Below are positions 1-7,965 of a stretch of 64,000 bases of DNA, one piece after another. Under the pieces are notes generated by a model. The model was not told the origin of the DNA and did no database searches. It saw only the letters and a program-made list of their open reading frames with translations. Positions within the stretch are counted from its first letter, which is position 1. Each line of letters starts with the position of its first letter. Location: NCBI GenBank assembly GCA_963826035.1, contig CAWGVZ010000024.1:434001-498000 (forward strand), in the 5' to 3' direction. The translations under genes and the position numbers were made by a program. Source of the stretch: Actinophytocola sp963826035. GTDB lineage: Bacteria; Actinomycetota; Actinomycetes; Mycobacteriales; Pseudonocardiaceae.

Positions 1-2
1 TG

Positions 3-557
3 CTGATCGCGATCGCGCGGGAGCGGTTCGTCGAGCAGGGCTTCGCGGCGACCGCCATCGACGACATCGTGCAGCGGGCCGGCATCGCCAAGGGCGCGCT
101 CTATCACCACTTCAAGGGCAAGGACGCGCTGTTCAAGGCGGTCTATGACGTCGTGCTGGACGAGACCGCCGAGGCCGTGTTGGCCGCGGCGATGGCCGCA
201 CACGATCCGTGGACCGCGGTGCGCGCGGGTTTGTCCGCGTTCCTCGATGCCTGCCTGCAACCGGCGTTTCGGCGGGTCGTGATCATCGACAGCGTGGCGG
301 TGCTGGCCGCCAACTCGTGGGAAGGCGGCATGGAGGGCGTCGAGCTGCCGATGTTGCGTACCGTGCTGAGCGCGCTGGTGGACACCGGCACCCTGCCGGA
401 TGTCGCGCTCGACCCGTTGGCACACGTCGCGCTGGGCGGCCTCTACGGCTCAGCGCTGTACATCGCCCGAGCCCCCGATCCGGAGGCCGCCCGCGCCCAG
501 GCGGACACGGTCCTCGACGTCGTCCTTCGCGGTGTGCGAGCCGTCGCCGACGGGTAA
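3..557 (+). CDS. TetR/AcrR-family transcriptional regulator, 5' end cut off by the window
   Basis: The reading frame is open from base 3, so the true start lies outside the window. The visible N-terminus carries a TetR-type helix-turn-helix, with RERFVEQGFAATAIDDIVQRA followed closely by GIAKGALYHHFKGKDALF, where the ALYHHFKGKDALF stretch is the recognition helix and following turn. The remaining 120 or so residues are the variable ligand-binding and dimerisation domain, which gives no clue to the inducer. The family normally represses its own or neighbouring genes until a small hydrophobic ligand binds. The upstream partner is not visible. Downstream, the gene converges on an ABC permease across a long hairpin. 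The family call is secure and the target unknown. Confidence 0.9.
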   Translation: MIAIARERFVEQGFAATAIDDIVQRAGIAKGALYHHFKGKDALFKAVYDVVLDETAEAVLAAAMAAHDPWTAVRAGLSAFLDACLQPAFRRVVIIDSVAVLAANSWEGGMEGVELPMLRTVLSALVDTGTLPDVALDPLAHVALGGLYGSALYIARAPDPEAARAQADTVLDVVLRGVRAVADG

Positions 558-559
558 GA

Positions 560-609
560 GGCCGCGCGAATAGGGTCGGTGGATGCCCGTCAGCCCTGTT
601 CGCGCGGCC
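560..609. terminator. Inverted repeat between convergent genes
   Basis: GGCCGCGCGAA at 560-570 pairs perfectly with TTCGCGCGGCC at 599-609 across a 28-base loop. It lies between the TetR stop codon and the stop codon of the convergent ABC permease, so it is probably a bidirectional transcription stop. There is no clear T-run, which is common for actinomycete terminators. Confidence 0.6.
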
Positions 610-615
610 TTCGGC

Positions 616-1488
616 TCAGCCGTCTCGGGTGACCATTCTCGCCAGGGCCAGTGAGTAGCCGATCGCGATGTAGCACGCGGCGCGCAGCACGCTCTCCGTC
701 ATGCCGTCCGTCGGCATCGGGTCGCGGACCACGTCGCTCAGGCCCTCCCAGCCCTGGGTGAGCAGCACCGGGTGCAGCCAGTCGAGCGCGGCGATGTTGC
801 CGAGCACCGTGAACATGATGATCCCGCCGAGCGTGGTGGCCAGCACCACCAGCGGGTGGTCGGTGCCCGCCGAGATGGCCAGCGCGACCGCCGCCACCGC
901 CCACACCTGCACGGTGACCAGCACGGTCAGCAGCGCGATCCGGCCGAGTGCCTCGCTGAACGGCAACACGTTGCCGGACATGGTGAGCATGTTGTCCCCG
1001 CCGAGGATGGTGAGCCCGGCGAGAATCCCGACGACCGCGAGCACGACCACGGCCAGCAGCGACAACACCGCCACACCGAAGGCCTTCACCGCCAGCAGCC
1101 GCGTCCGGCTGACCGGGGCGAGCAGCAGGCCGCGCAGGCCGCCGGACGAGGACTCACCCGCGAGCGCGTCGGCCGACCACATGGCACCCATCAACGGCAG
1201 CAGCATGGCGAGCGCCAGCAGCAGCACGAAGACCGGAAGGATCATCCCGTTGCCGTCGACGATGGCCGCCAGGCCCTCGATCGACCGCTCGGGGTTGCCG
1301 GCCATGGACTCCGATGCCACGGAGATGCCGATACCGGCGACGATCGGGGTCAGCGCCAGCAGTCCGAGCGCCACCAGCGTGCGCGGCCGGCGGATCATGA
1401 ACCGCAGCTCGGCGCGCAGCAGCCGGCCGATCGGGGCCTTCGTGCGCTGCTCGGCCAGGAACGGCGCGGGGGCGAGTGCGGTGGTCAT
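616..1488 (-). CDS. ABC-2 type transporter permease
   Basis: This 290-residue integral membrane protein has about six hydrophobic helices, including ones near residues 35-60, 90-115 and 125-165 and a C-terminal group at 200-285, with polar linkers such as ADALAGESSSGGLRGLL before the third helix. That pattern is typical of ABC-2 permeases, which form the membrane pore of exporters for drugs, lipids or polymers. Its ATG overlaps the stop of the upstream ATPase gene (ATGA at 1485-1488), so the two are co-translated. It is the last gene of the operon LolA-like protein, ATPase, permease. The substrate cannot be told from sequence. Control by the divergent two-component system is likely from the repeats at 3658-3703. 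Confidence 0.88.
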   Translation of the reverse strand: MTTALAPAPFLAEQRTKAPIGRLLRAELRFMIRRPRTLVALGLLALTPIVAGIGISVASESMAGNPERSIEGLAAIVDGNGMILPVFVLLLALAMLLPLMGAMWSADALAGESSSGGLRGLLLAPVSRTRLLAVKAFGVAVLSLLAVVVLAVVGILAGLTILGGDNMLTMSGNVLPFSEALGRIALLTVLVTVQVWAVAAVALAISAGTDHPLVVLATTLGGIIMFTVLGNIAALDWLHPVLLTQGWEGLSDVVRDPMPTDGMTESVLRAACYIAIGYSLALARMVTRDG

Positions 1489-2525
1489 CGCGCGTCCTCG
1501 GGTTCGAAGTCCAGCTCGTCCACTTCGGACAAGCGAGGGCCGGTGGTGCCGGACTCGGTCAGCCGCGCGAACAGCTCCTCGAGACCCGTGCGCTGGCGGC
1601 GCACCTCGTGCACCGCCACGCCGGCCCGCACGAGCGTGGCCACGACGTCCGGCGCGGTGGTCGCCGTCAGCTCCACCTGCACCCCGTCGGGCACCTCGCG
1701 GGCCGGGATCCGGTTGTCCCGCAAGGCGTCGACCGCCATCGTGGCGTCCGGTGTGGACACCAGCAGGCCGACGTTGCCGGCCTCCAGCAGCTCGGTCAGC
1801 TCACCCTGGGCGACCACCGAACCCTGGTGCAGCACGGCCACGTGCGTGCAGGTGGCCTCCACCTCGGCCAGCAGGTGCGACGACACGAGCACCGTGGTGC
1901 CGGCGTCGTGCAGGTCGGCAATCACGGCCCGCACCTCGCGGGTGCCGGCCGGGTCGAGACCGTTGGTCGGCTCGTCGAGCACCACCAGGCGCCGCGGGAT
2001 GAGCAGTGCCGAGGCCAGCCCGAGCCGCTGCTTCATACCGAGCGAGTAACCCTTGTAGCGGCGGTTGGCGGCGGCCGACAGGCCGACCCGTTCGAGCGCT
2101 TCACCGACCGCGCGGGGAATGTCCTTGCTGGCCAACCGGGGCTCGGCCGCCGCGAGACGCAGCAGGTTGTCCCGGCCGGACAGGAACGAATGGAAACCGG
2201 GGCCCTCGACCAGCGCGCCCACCTCGGGCAGCGCGTAGCCGGCGCCCTCCGGCATGCGGTGCCCGAGCAACTCGACCGAGCCGGCGGTCGGCAGCACCAG
2301 GCCGAGCAGCATGCGGATGGTGGTGGTCTTGCCCGACCCGTTCGGGCCGAGCATGCCCAGCACCGAACCCACGGGCACCTCGAGATCCACGTGGTCGACC
2401 GCGACCGTCTTGCCGTAGACCTTGCGCAGGTTCCGTGTGCGAGCCGCCAACTGGGCGGGGGCCCCCGCGGCGCGTGCCGCGGGGGCCCCTTTCTCCCCGA
2501 TCACCATTTCACCAACGGTAGTCAC
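1485..2525 (-). CDS. ABC transporter ATP-binding protein
   Basis: This 346-residue ATPase shows a Walker A motif (GPNGSGKTT, about residues 59-67), a signature region YSLGMKQRLGLASAL and a Walker B stretch RRLVVLDEPTNGLDPAG with the DEPTNGLDP D-loop typical of the CcmA/NatA-type export subfamily. The last 100 or so residues form an extra C-terminal domain, as in DrrA-like exporters. It starts with GTG, overlapping the stop of the LolA-like gene (GTGA at 2522-2525), and its own stop overlaps the permease start, so all three genes form one translationally coupled unit. It should energise export by the permease encoded next to it. Confidence in the role is high and the substrate is unknown. Confidence 0.93.
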   Translation of the reverse strand: MTTVGEMVIGEKGAPAARAAGAPAQLAARTRNLRKVYGKTVAVDHVDLEVPVGSVLGMLGPNGSGKTTTIRMLLGLVLPTAGSVELLGHRMPEGAGYALPEVGALVEGPGFHSFLSGRDNLLRLAAAEPRLASKDIPRAVGEALERVGLSAAANRRYKGYSLGMKQRLGLASALLIPRRLVVLDEPTNGLDPAGTREVRAVIADLHDAGTTVLVSSHLLAEVEATCTHVAVLHQGSVVAQGELTELLEAGNVGLLVSTPDATMAVDALRDNRIPAREVPDGVQVELTATTAPDVVATLVRAGVAVHEVRRQRTGLEELFARLTESGTTGPRLSEVDELDFEPEDAR

Positions 2526-3604
2526 TCGGACAGTGCTTCCGTGACAACCTGCTCGGGAACCGCTCCGATCGCGACTCGGCCGTCCTCGGTCACCAGTGCC
2601 GTACCGACGCTCGTGCTGATCACCCAGCCGGAGCCGAAGTCACCGTTGACCTCCTTGCCGAAGGTCCCGAGCAGCTCGAACACGCTCTGGTCCTCGCCGC
2701 GGCCCTGCTCTTCGCCACCCATGTTCAGGGCGTCGGCCGGGATCTGACCGGTGACCACCGTGTCCCAGCCGGTGCCGACCGTCTGGATGTCGATCTCGGA
2801 CAGCCAGTCCTCGGCCATGCGGCCCTTGAACGCCTCGTCGGGGTTGTGCTCGGTGATGGTCGAACCCTCGGGCGGCGTGAACTGGAACAGGCCTGGGTCC
2901 TGCGCACCCTCGGTGAACTCGCTGAAGCCCACCTTCAGCGCCGGGTCGGACTGACCGTTGGCCAGCACCTCGAGCTGCAGCGGCAGCCGCAGCTCCGAGT
3001 CGACCGACACGCGGATCTCGCGCAGCAGGGTCCGCTCGGTGGGCTTCGGTGTGAGAACCAGCTGGTAGACGGGCCGGTCGGCCACCCGCGCGGTGCCGTC
3101 GACGGTCACCGTGCTTTCCGCCTGCATGGCCGTGACCAGGTCCTTCGCGGCGGTCGCCGGGTCGGCGAACCGGCCCTCGAACGGCTTCTCGCCGCCGACG
3201 TCGTCGTGCGCCACCTTCCGGACGTCCCGCGTCTCGGAGTTCCACGTCCAGACGGTGGTGCCGTCGTCGACGATGGTGGTCTCGCCGTCCTGGCCGGCCA
3301 GCGAGAACCGCCCCCGGCCCTCGCCGTCGGAGTAGACCCGGATGCCGTCGTCCTGACCGGCGCTTCCCGGCAGACCGGGGATCGGCAGGCCGAGGTTGTT
3401 CTCCAGCTGCACCGATCCGGCGAGCGCCGGGACCTGGTCGGTGGTGAGCACCGACTCGACGAGTTCCTCGGCGCTGACCGGCGGCAATTCCGGTGGCGCC
3501 TCCCTTGCACCGGCCGGTGATGCGAGCACGACCAACCCGGCCACCCCCGCCACCGTGCCGACTGCCGCGAACGACAGTGCGGTCCTCCTCGTGTTCATGC
3601 GCAC
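2522..3604 (-). CDS. LolA-like secreted protein encoded with an ABC exporter
   Basis: The 360-residue product has an N-terminal signal sequence (MRMNTRRTALSFAAVGTVAG then VAGLVVLASPAGARE) with a probable AxA signal peptidase I site near residue 33. The rest reads as a LolA/LprG-like half beta-barrel: repeated amphipathic strands such as RVYSDGEGRGRFSLAGQDGE, TTIVDDGTTVWTWNSETRDV and LRLPLQLEVLANGQ. In actinobacteria, proteins of this kind accompany two-component systems or ABC exporters and may carry lipids or sense the envelope. There is no lipobox. It is the first gene of the operon and diverges from the response regulator across 129 bp holding four CTGAGA repeats. A true Lol lipoprotein pathway is not implied. 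Confidence 0.75.
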   Translation of the reverse strand: MRMNTRRTALSFAAVGTVAGVAGLVVLASPAGAREAPPELPPVSAEELVESVLTTDQVPALAGSVQLENNLGLPIPGLPGSAGQDDGIRVYSDGEGRGRFSLAGQDGETTIVDDGTTVWTWNSETRDVRKVAHDDVGGEKPFEGRFADPATAAKDLVTAMQAESTVTVDGTARVADRPVYQLVLTPKPTERTLLREIRVSVDSELRLPLQLEVLANGQSDPALKVGFSEFTEGAQDPGLFQFTPPEGSTITEHNPDEAFKGRMAEDWLSEIDIQTVGTGWDTVVTGQIPADALNMGGEEQGRGEDQSVFELLGTFGKEVNGDFGSGWVISTSVGTALVTEDGRVAIGAVPEQVVTEALSE

Positions 3605-3657
3605 CCCTTATTTCCGGCTCACGATGTTCTCGTAACACGGAGATTGCCTCATCGCTA

Positions 3658-3703
3658 CTGAGATGGCGCTGAGAGTGACACCGATACTGAGAGTCCGCTG
3701 AGA
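3658..3703. promoter_or_regulatory. Two pairs of CTGAGA direct repeats, likely response-regulator boxes
   Basis: CTGAGA occurs at 3658, 3669, 3687 and 3698. Within each pair the spacing is 11 bp, about one helical turn, and the pairs are 29 bp apart. OmpR/PhoB-type regulators bind tandem direct repeats of this spacing. The site lies between the LolA-like/ABC operon and the response regulator gene, so it could control both. Confidence 0.65.
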
Positions 3704-3733
3704 TGTCTGCGGCCGTAGCCGACGGGAGACGGC

Positions 3734-4471
3734 ATGCTTAGCCCTATGAAACCGCGCGTACTGGTGGTCGACGACGAACTCGGGGTGCGTAGGGCGTTGC
3801 AGCGCGGGCTGGGGGCCGAGGGCATGGAGGTCGTGGTCGCGGCCGACGGGCCCAGCGCGTTGGACATCGCCAGGACCGGGGCGTTCGACGTGATCCTGCT
3901 GGACATCATGCTGCCCGGGCTCTCCGGTTACCGGGTGTTGCAGGCGTTGCGGGCCGAGGGTGTGACTACCCCTGTGCTGCTGGTGTCGGCCAAGGACGGC
4001 GAGGTCGACCAGGCCGACGGGCTCGACCTCGGCGCGGACGGGTACCTGGTGAAGCCGTTCTCCTTCGTGGTGCTGGTGGCGCAGGTGCGCGCCGTGCTGC
4101 GGCGCGGGGCGGCCGACGGCGCCGAGCGGCGGCTGCGGGTCGGTGAGCTGATGATCGACCGGGCGATGCGGGAGGTGCGGTTCGCCGGGGAGTCGGTGTC
4201 GCTGTCGCCGCGCGAGTTCGCGGTGCTCGAGGTGCTGGTCAGCCGGGCGGGTGCGGTGGTCACGAAGGACGAGCTGCTGCGGACCGTGTGGGGCGACGAG
4301 CTGGCGGCCACCCGCAACGCGGTCGAGGTCTACGTCGGCTATCTGCGGAAGAAGTTGGACGCGGCGGGCGCTGGTGGCATCGTGCGCACCGTGCGTGGTC
4401 ATGGCTATGTGGCGTCGACCAGCGAACTGGACGCGGTGCTCGAGCCGGGGCCGCCCGGCCGGCCGCGGTGA
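3734..4471 (+). CDS. OmpR/PhoB-family response regulator
   Basis: The 245-residue protein has a receiver domain at about 8-120 (RVLVVDDE acidic pocket, phospho-acceptor Asp57 in DVILLDIMLPGLSG, Lys in LVSAKDGE) and a winged-helix DNA-binding domain at about 140-235 (SLSPREFAVLEVLVSRAG, TRNAVEVYVGYLRKKL, VRGHGYV). It is partnered with the kinase that begins inside its stop codon (GTGA overlap). The start shown is the first ATG; a second in-frame ATG four codons on (MKPRVLVV) is equally plausible. Likely targets are its own operon and the divergent LolA-like/ABC genes, given the CTGAGA repeats upstream. The gene pair resembles CutRS/TcrA-type systems, but the specific signal cannot be assigned. 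Confidence 0.95.
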   Translation: MLSPMKPRVLVVDDELGVRRALQRGLGAEGMEVVVAADGPSALDIARTGAFDVILLDIMLPGLSGYRVLQALRAEGVTTPVLLVSAKDGEVDQADGLDLGADGYLVKPFSFVVLVAQVRAVLRRGAADGAERRLRVGELMIDRAMREVRFAGESVSLSPREFAVLEVLVSRAGAVVTKDELLRTVWGDELAATRNAVEVYVGYLRKKLDAAGAGGIVRTVRGHGYVASTSELDAVLEPGPPGRPR

Positions 4472-5817
4472 GCGGTCTGTTCGGACGGGTGGTCGGGCGG
4501 GTGTGGCTGCGCCGCACCGTTCGGTTCCGGATCACGGCGGTGGCCGCCGTGGCGACGTTGGTGGTGCTGCTGATCCTGGCCGTGCAGACCAGCCGGCTGA
4601 TCGGCCCGTTGCAGGTGTCGTCGGCGGACGCCGAGCTGCAGTCCATCCTCGATTCGACGCTGGCCGACGTGCGGGCCGGCAACCCGCCGTCCGACAGCCC
4701 GGTCGGCATCCAGACCCGCGTGCTGAACACGGCCGGGGACCCGTTGGACGGCCGGGGCCGGGTGCCGCTGTCGGCCGATGACCTGCGGGTGTTGAAGGCC
4801 GGCACGCCCGTGCTGCTGCTGTCCGAAGAACCGCCGCGACGGTGGCTGGGGACCGTGACGACCGCGCCGGACGGTGCTCAGCGACTCGTGGTGGTCGGCA
4901 CGATTCTCACCGGGTACCACGTCATGCAGGACCGGTCGCTGAACTGGCTGATCGGAGCGGCGCTGCTCGGGGCGGCCGCCGCGGCCACGGCCACCTGGTT
5001 CTCCGTGCGCTCGTCGCTGCGGCCGGTCGAGCGGCTGCGCGCGGCGGCGACCCGCCTGCCCCCTGGGCGGCGACTGCCGCTGCCCGGGGCGCACGACGAG
5101 CTGCGGTCGTTGGCCGCCGCGCTGAACGGCCTGCTGGCCAGGCGGGACGAGGCGACCCAGCGGCTGCGCCGGTTCACCGGGGATGCCGCGCACGAACTGC
5201 GGTCGCCCGTGGCGTCGATCCGGGTGCAGGCGGAGGTGGCGGTGGCCAACCCCGATCCGGACCTGGCGCAGGAAGTGCTGGCGGATGTCGTGGCCGAGTC
5301 CGAACGACTGTCCACTTTGGTGGACGGCCTGCTGGCGCTCGCCCGCTCCGACGCGGGTGAGTGGCCGAAGGCGTCGCCGGTCGACGTGGTGTCGGCGACG
5401 CAGCAGGCGGTGGCGCGGCTGCCCGAGACCCGCCCGGTGGTCAACACGCACACGCCGACCGCGCCCTGCTGGGTGCACGCGGCACCCGCCGAGGTCGACC
5501 TGGTGCTGAACAACCTGCTGCGCAACGCGATCCGGCACGCCCGCGCGCTGGTGACCGTGTCCGTGCTGCAGCGCGCGTCGGCCGTGTGGCTGGTGGTGGA
5601 CGACGACGGGCGCGGGATCGCGCCGGAGCACCGGGAGCGGGTGTTCGACCGTTTCTATCGGGTGCAGGACGACCGGTCGCGCGACTCGGGCGGGTCCGGT
5701 CTGGGGTTGGCGCTGGTGGCCGAGGTGGTGCGCAGGCGTGGCGGGGCCGTCCGGGTGACCGAGTCCCCGGAGGGCGGCGCCCGCTTCCAGGTGCGGTGGC
5801 GGACACTGTCCACATGA
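4468..5817 (+). CDS. Two-component sensor histidine kinase
   Basis: I start this at GTG 4468, inside the stop of the response regulator gene, giving 449 residues. It has a first membrane helix (ITAVAAVATLVVLLILAVQ, about 18-38), an extracellular sensor segment of about 110 residues, a second helix (WLIGAALLGAAAAATATWF) and a HAMP-like linker. The dimerisation H-box is HELRSPVAS with phospho-accepting His242, and the HATPase domain shows an N box (NNLLRNAIRHA), a G1 box (DDDGRGI), an F box (FDRFYR) and a G2 box (GGSGLGLALVAEV). The stop overlaps the ATG of the NUDIX gene. It senses an envelope signal and phosphorylates the upstream regulator. Confidence 0.95.
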   Translation: MSGLFGRVVGRVWLRRTVRFRITAVAAVATLVVLLILAVQTSRLIGPLQVSSADAELQSILDSTLADVRAGNPPSDSPVGIQTRVLNTAGDPLDGRGRVPLSADDLRVLKAGTPVLLLSEEPPRRWLGTVTTAPDGAQRLVVVGTILTGYHVMQDRSLNWLIGAALLGAAAAATATWFSVRSSLRPVERLRAAATRLPPGRRLPLPGAHDELRSLAAALNGLLARRDEATQRLRRFTGDAAHELRSPVASIRVQAEVAVANPDPDLAQEVLADVVAESERLSTLVDGLLALARSDAGEWPKASPVDVVSATQQAVARLPETRPVVNTHTPTAPCWVHAAPAEVDLVLNNLLRNAIRHARALVTVSVLQRASAVWLVVDDDGRGIAPEHRERVFDRFYRVQDDRSRDSGGSGLGLALVAEVVRRRGGAVRVTESPEGGARFQVRWRTLST

Positions 5818-6434
5818 GTCACTCGATGCTGGTGGACGCCGATATCCGGGCGCTGTCGGCGGCGCTGGCTGGGTGGCTGGTGTCGCCGTGCCAGAACGGC
5901 TGGCAGGCGACCCGCGGTCCGAACACGGTGCTCCTGGTTCCAGCGGCGACCGGGGTGCAGGTGACGTGGTCGGCCGGTGTGAGCCGTGAGGTGATCTCGG
6001 GGGTGGTGGCGCGCGGACGCGCATTGACTGGTGCCCCGGTGATCGTGGGGACGGCCATCGTGCGCGGAACCGAACTGTTGGCCCAACAACGGGCGTATCC
6101 ACCTTCGACCGCGGGCTTGTGGGAGCTGCCCGGTGGTCGGGTGGAGCCGGGCGAGTCCGATGTGGACGCTGTGCGCCGGGAGTGCGAGGAGGAGTTGGGC
6201 GTGACGGTGCGGGTGGGCGATCCGGTCGGCCCGGACGTGGCCCTGCCGGGCGAGAAGGTGCTGCGGATCTACGCGGCATCGCTGGATCCCCTGTCCGCGG
6301 AACCCCATCCGCACGACCACCAGGCCCTGCGCTGGCTGACGGTCGACGGGCTGGACTCGGTGGAGTGGCTACCCGCGGATCAGGTCCTGCTGCCCTCGCT
6401 GCGGGCACTGCTCCTCACCCAGGTATCTCGGTGA
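5814..6434 (+). CDS. NUDIX hydrolase, MutT-like, with a non-NUDIX N-terminal extension
   Basis: The 206-residue protein contains a complete NUDIX box at residues 108-130 (GRVEPGE, seven residues, then RECEEELGV), with all metal-binding glutamates present. Such enzymes split nucleoside diphosphates linked to another group, typically oxidised or non-canonical dNTPs in the MutT/CTP pyrophosphohydrolase subgroup. Unusually, about 70 residues precede the domain and do not look like NUDIX sequence. The start codon overlaps the kinase stop (ATGA at 5814-5817), tying it to the two-component operon. Its 3' end overlaps the convergent SMP-30 gene by 20 bp. A role in nucleotide sanitation under envelope or oxidative stress would fit, but that is inference. 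Confidence 0.88.
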   Translation: MSHSMLVDADIRALSAALAGWLVSPCQNGWQATRGPNTVLLVPAATGVQVTWSAGVSREVISGVVARGRALTGAPVIVGTAIVRGTELLAQQRAYPPSTAGLWELPGGRVEPGESDVDAVRRECEEELGVTVRVGDPVGPDVALPGEKVLRIYAASLDPLSAEPHPHDHQALRWLTVDGLDSVEWLPADQVLLPSLRALLLTQVSR

Positions 6435-7260
6435 CGTAGATCCGTGCGCTGCGGCGGGCGAGCACCGCGTCGAGCTGATCGATGCCCTCGAACTCGTTGC
6501 ACAGGAGGAACAGGTGTCGCCCCTCCGGTCCGCCGAGCGCGCACGAGAAGCAGGGAAGGTCGGTCTCGACCCGGTGGGTGATCTCACCGCCATCGAGCAC
6601 CCGGACCACCGCTCCCGCGGGACCGCTCCCGGCGTGCGCGAAAGTGTCCGCCGTCTGGCACCAGATGCCGCCGTCGGAGTCGATGCCGAGGCCGTCCGGC
6701 CCGAGCCCTTCCGCCCACGTGCGACGGCCGGACAACGAGCCGTCGGCCCCGATGTCGAAGGCCGACAACCGGCCGGCGAAGGACTCGGCGATCACCAACG
6801 TCGAGCCATCGGGAGTGACCACCATCCCGTTGGGGAAGTCGATGTCGCCCGCCACGTCCCGAGCGGTGCCGTCAGGTTCGATCAGGCGAATCCACCCGGG
6901 CGTGGGTGCGGCCCCGCCGACGAAGTCGAAGTCCGCGCCGTTGACGTAGACGTGGCCGGCCGGGTCGACCACGAGTTCGTTGCCGCCCTGCGAGCTGTGC
7001 CGCACCGCTGAGCCGTCCGGCTCCACCTGGGTCAACTCCTCGCCGGAAACCAGCAACCGGCCGTCGGGCAGCCAGGCGATGGACCAGCCCATCCCGTCAC
7101 GGCCCGGTCCGACCACCTCTCGCCGGCCCTCCAGATCGACCGCGAGCACCTCACCGCTACTCCAGTGGGCGAACCACAGACGGCCCTCGTGCCAGCGGCC
7201 GGACTCGACCATGGTCAGGCCGTCGGTGAGCAGCTGTGGGGAAGGGAGCAGAACGGGCAT
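6415..7260 (-). CDS. SMP-30/gluconolactonase/LRE family protein
   Basis: The 281-residue protein follows the six-bladed beta-propeller pattern of SMP-30 lactonases: an early ESGRWHEGRLWFAHW blade with the metal-binding Glu, an INGADFDF-like strand (YVNGADFDF), DFPNGMVVTPDGSTLVIAESF with the metal-ligand Asn, and GLGIDSDGGIWCQT. Family members hydrolyse sugar lactones or related esters using a divalent metal. It diverges from a TetR-family gene across 60 bp that holds a perfect 7-4-7 palindrome, so it is very probably the repressed target of that regulator. There is no signal peptide, so it is cytosolic. The substrate is not identifiable. Confidence 0.88.
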   Translation of the reverse strand: MPVLLPSPQLLTDGLTMVESGRWHEGRLWFAHWSSGEVLAVDLEGRREVVGPGRDGMGWSIAWLPDGRLLVSGEELTQVEPDGSAVRHSSQGGNELVVDPAGHVYVNGADFDFVGGAAPTPGWIRLIEPDGTARDVAGDIDFPNGMVVTPDGSTLVIAESFAGRLSAFDIGADGSLSGRRTWAEGLGPDGLGIDSDGGIWCQTADTFAHAGSGPAGAVVRVLDGGEITHRVETDLPCFSCALGGPEGRHLFLLCNEFEGIDQLDAVLARRSARIYVTEIPG

Positions 7261-7279
7261 TGGTTGCCTCCTGATGTGG

Positions 7280-7297
7280 CTAGACTGGACAGTCTAG
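7280..7297. promoter_or_regulatory. Palindromic operator between the SMP-30 and TetR genes
   Basis: CTAGACT (7280-7286), GGAC (7287-7290) and AGTCTAG (7291-7297) form a perfect inverted repeat. It lies 20 bp upstream of the SMP-30 start and 23 bp upstream of the TetR GTG, the position expected for a TetR-family operator that shuts off both divergent genes. Confidence 0.8.
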
Positions 7298-7320
7298 TCT
7301 ACCCAGCGTACCTTTGCTCC

Positions 7321-7959
7321 GTGCCCGATCAACACCCCTCCGAAGAGTCGGAACGCCCGAGCGGCAAGCAGGCGGCGATTCTCGAGGCGGCGACAAGAGT
7401 GTTCCTCGACAGCGGCTTCCGCGGGACGAGCATGGACGCGATCGCGGGCGCCGCGGGGGTCGCCAAGCAGACCGTCTATCAGCACTTCGTCGACAAGGAG
7501 CGGCTCTTCGCCGAGGTGGTCCGCGGGGCCGTCAACGCGGTCGCCGACCCGGTCGCCGCCGAGATCAAGCGGCTCGGCTCCGGCGGCGATCTGGCGGCGG
7601 ACCTGAAGGAGTTGGCCGTGCGGCAACTCGGTGCCGTGCTCCAGCCCCGGGTACTCGCGCTGCGCCGGTTGGTGATCGCCGAAGCGTTTCGGTTCCCCGA
7701 ACTCGGGCGGGCCTTCTTCGACCAGGGCCCGGGTCGCACGGTGAACGGACTCGCGGCCAGGTTCACCGAACTCTCGCGAGAGGGCCGGTTGCGAGTCGAC
7801 GACCCGTCAACCGCGGCCGCGGAGTTCAACTGGCTGGTCATGGCCGCACCGATCAACGAGGCGATGCTGCTCGGCCGGACAACCTTTCCGGCCGCGGATC
7901 TCGCCCTCATCGCCGACCGAGCCGTGACGACGTTCATGCGTGCCTACGGTCCCGGTTGA
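7321..7959 (+). CDS. TetR/AcrR-family transcriptional regulator
   Basis: From GTG 7321 the product is 212 residues. The N-terminal helix-turn-helix is clear (AAILEAATRVFLDSGFRGTS, then MDAIAGAAGVAKQTVYQHFVDKERLF at about 18-62). The C-terminal domain (ELAVRQLGAVLQPRVLALRRLVIAEAFRFPELGRAFFDQG) resembles the AefR-type C-terminal domain of efflux and metabolic regulators. An upstream in-frame extension exists but would read through the operator, so the GTG next to it is the better start. It most likely represses itself and the divergent SMP-30 gene through the palindrome at 7280-7297. The inducer is unknown, possibly a lactone or its product. Confidence 0.92.
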   Translation: MPDQHPSEESERPSGKQAAILEAATRVFLDSGFRGTSMDAIAGAAGVAKQTVYQHFVDKERLFAEVVRGAVNAVADPVAAEIKRLGSGGDLAADLKELAVRQLGAVLQPRVLALRRLVIAEAFRFPELGRAFFDQGPGRTVNGLAARFTELSREGRLRVDDPSTAAAEFNWLVMAAPINEAMLLGRTTFPAADLALIADRAVTTFMRAYGPG

Positions 7960-7965
7960 TCACCG

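Noticed and set aside
2522..3604. A true Lol lipoprotein-sorting system
   Set aside because: Only a LolA-like fold is seen; no LolB or LolCDE set and no outer membrane of the needed type is implied.
4405..6408. A 667-residue antisense frame over the two-component operon
   Set aside because: Pro/Arg-rich with no family likeness, opposite three well-defined genes.
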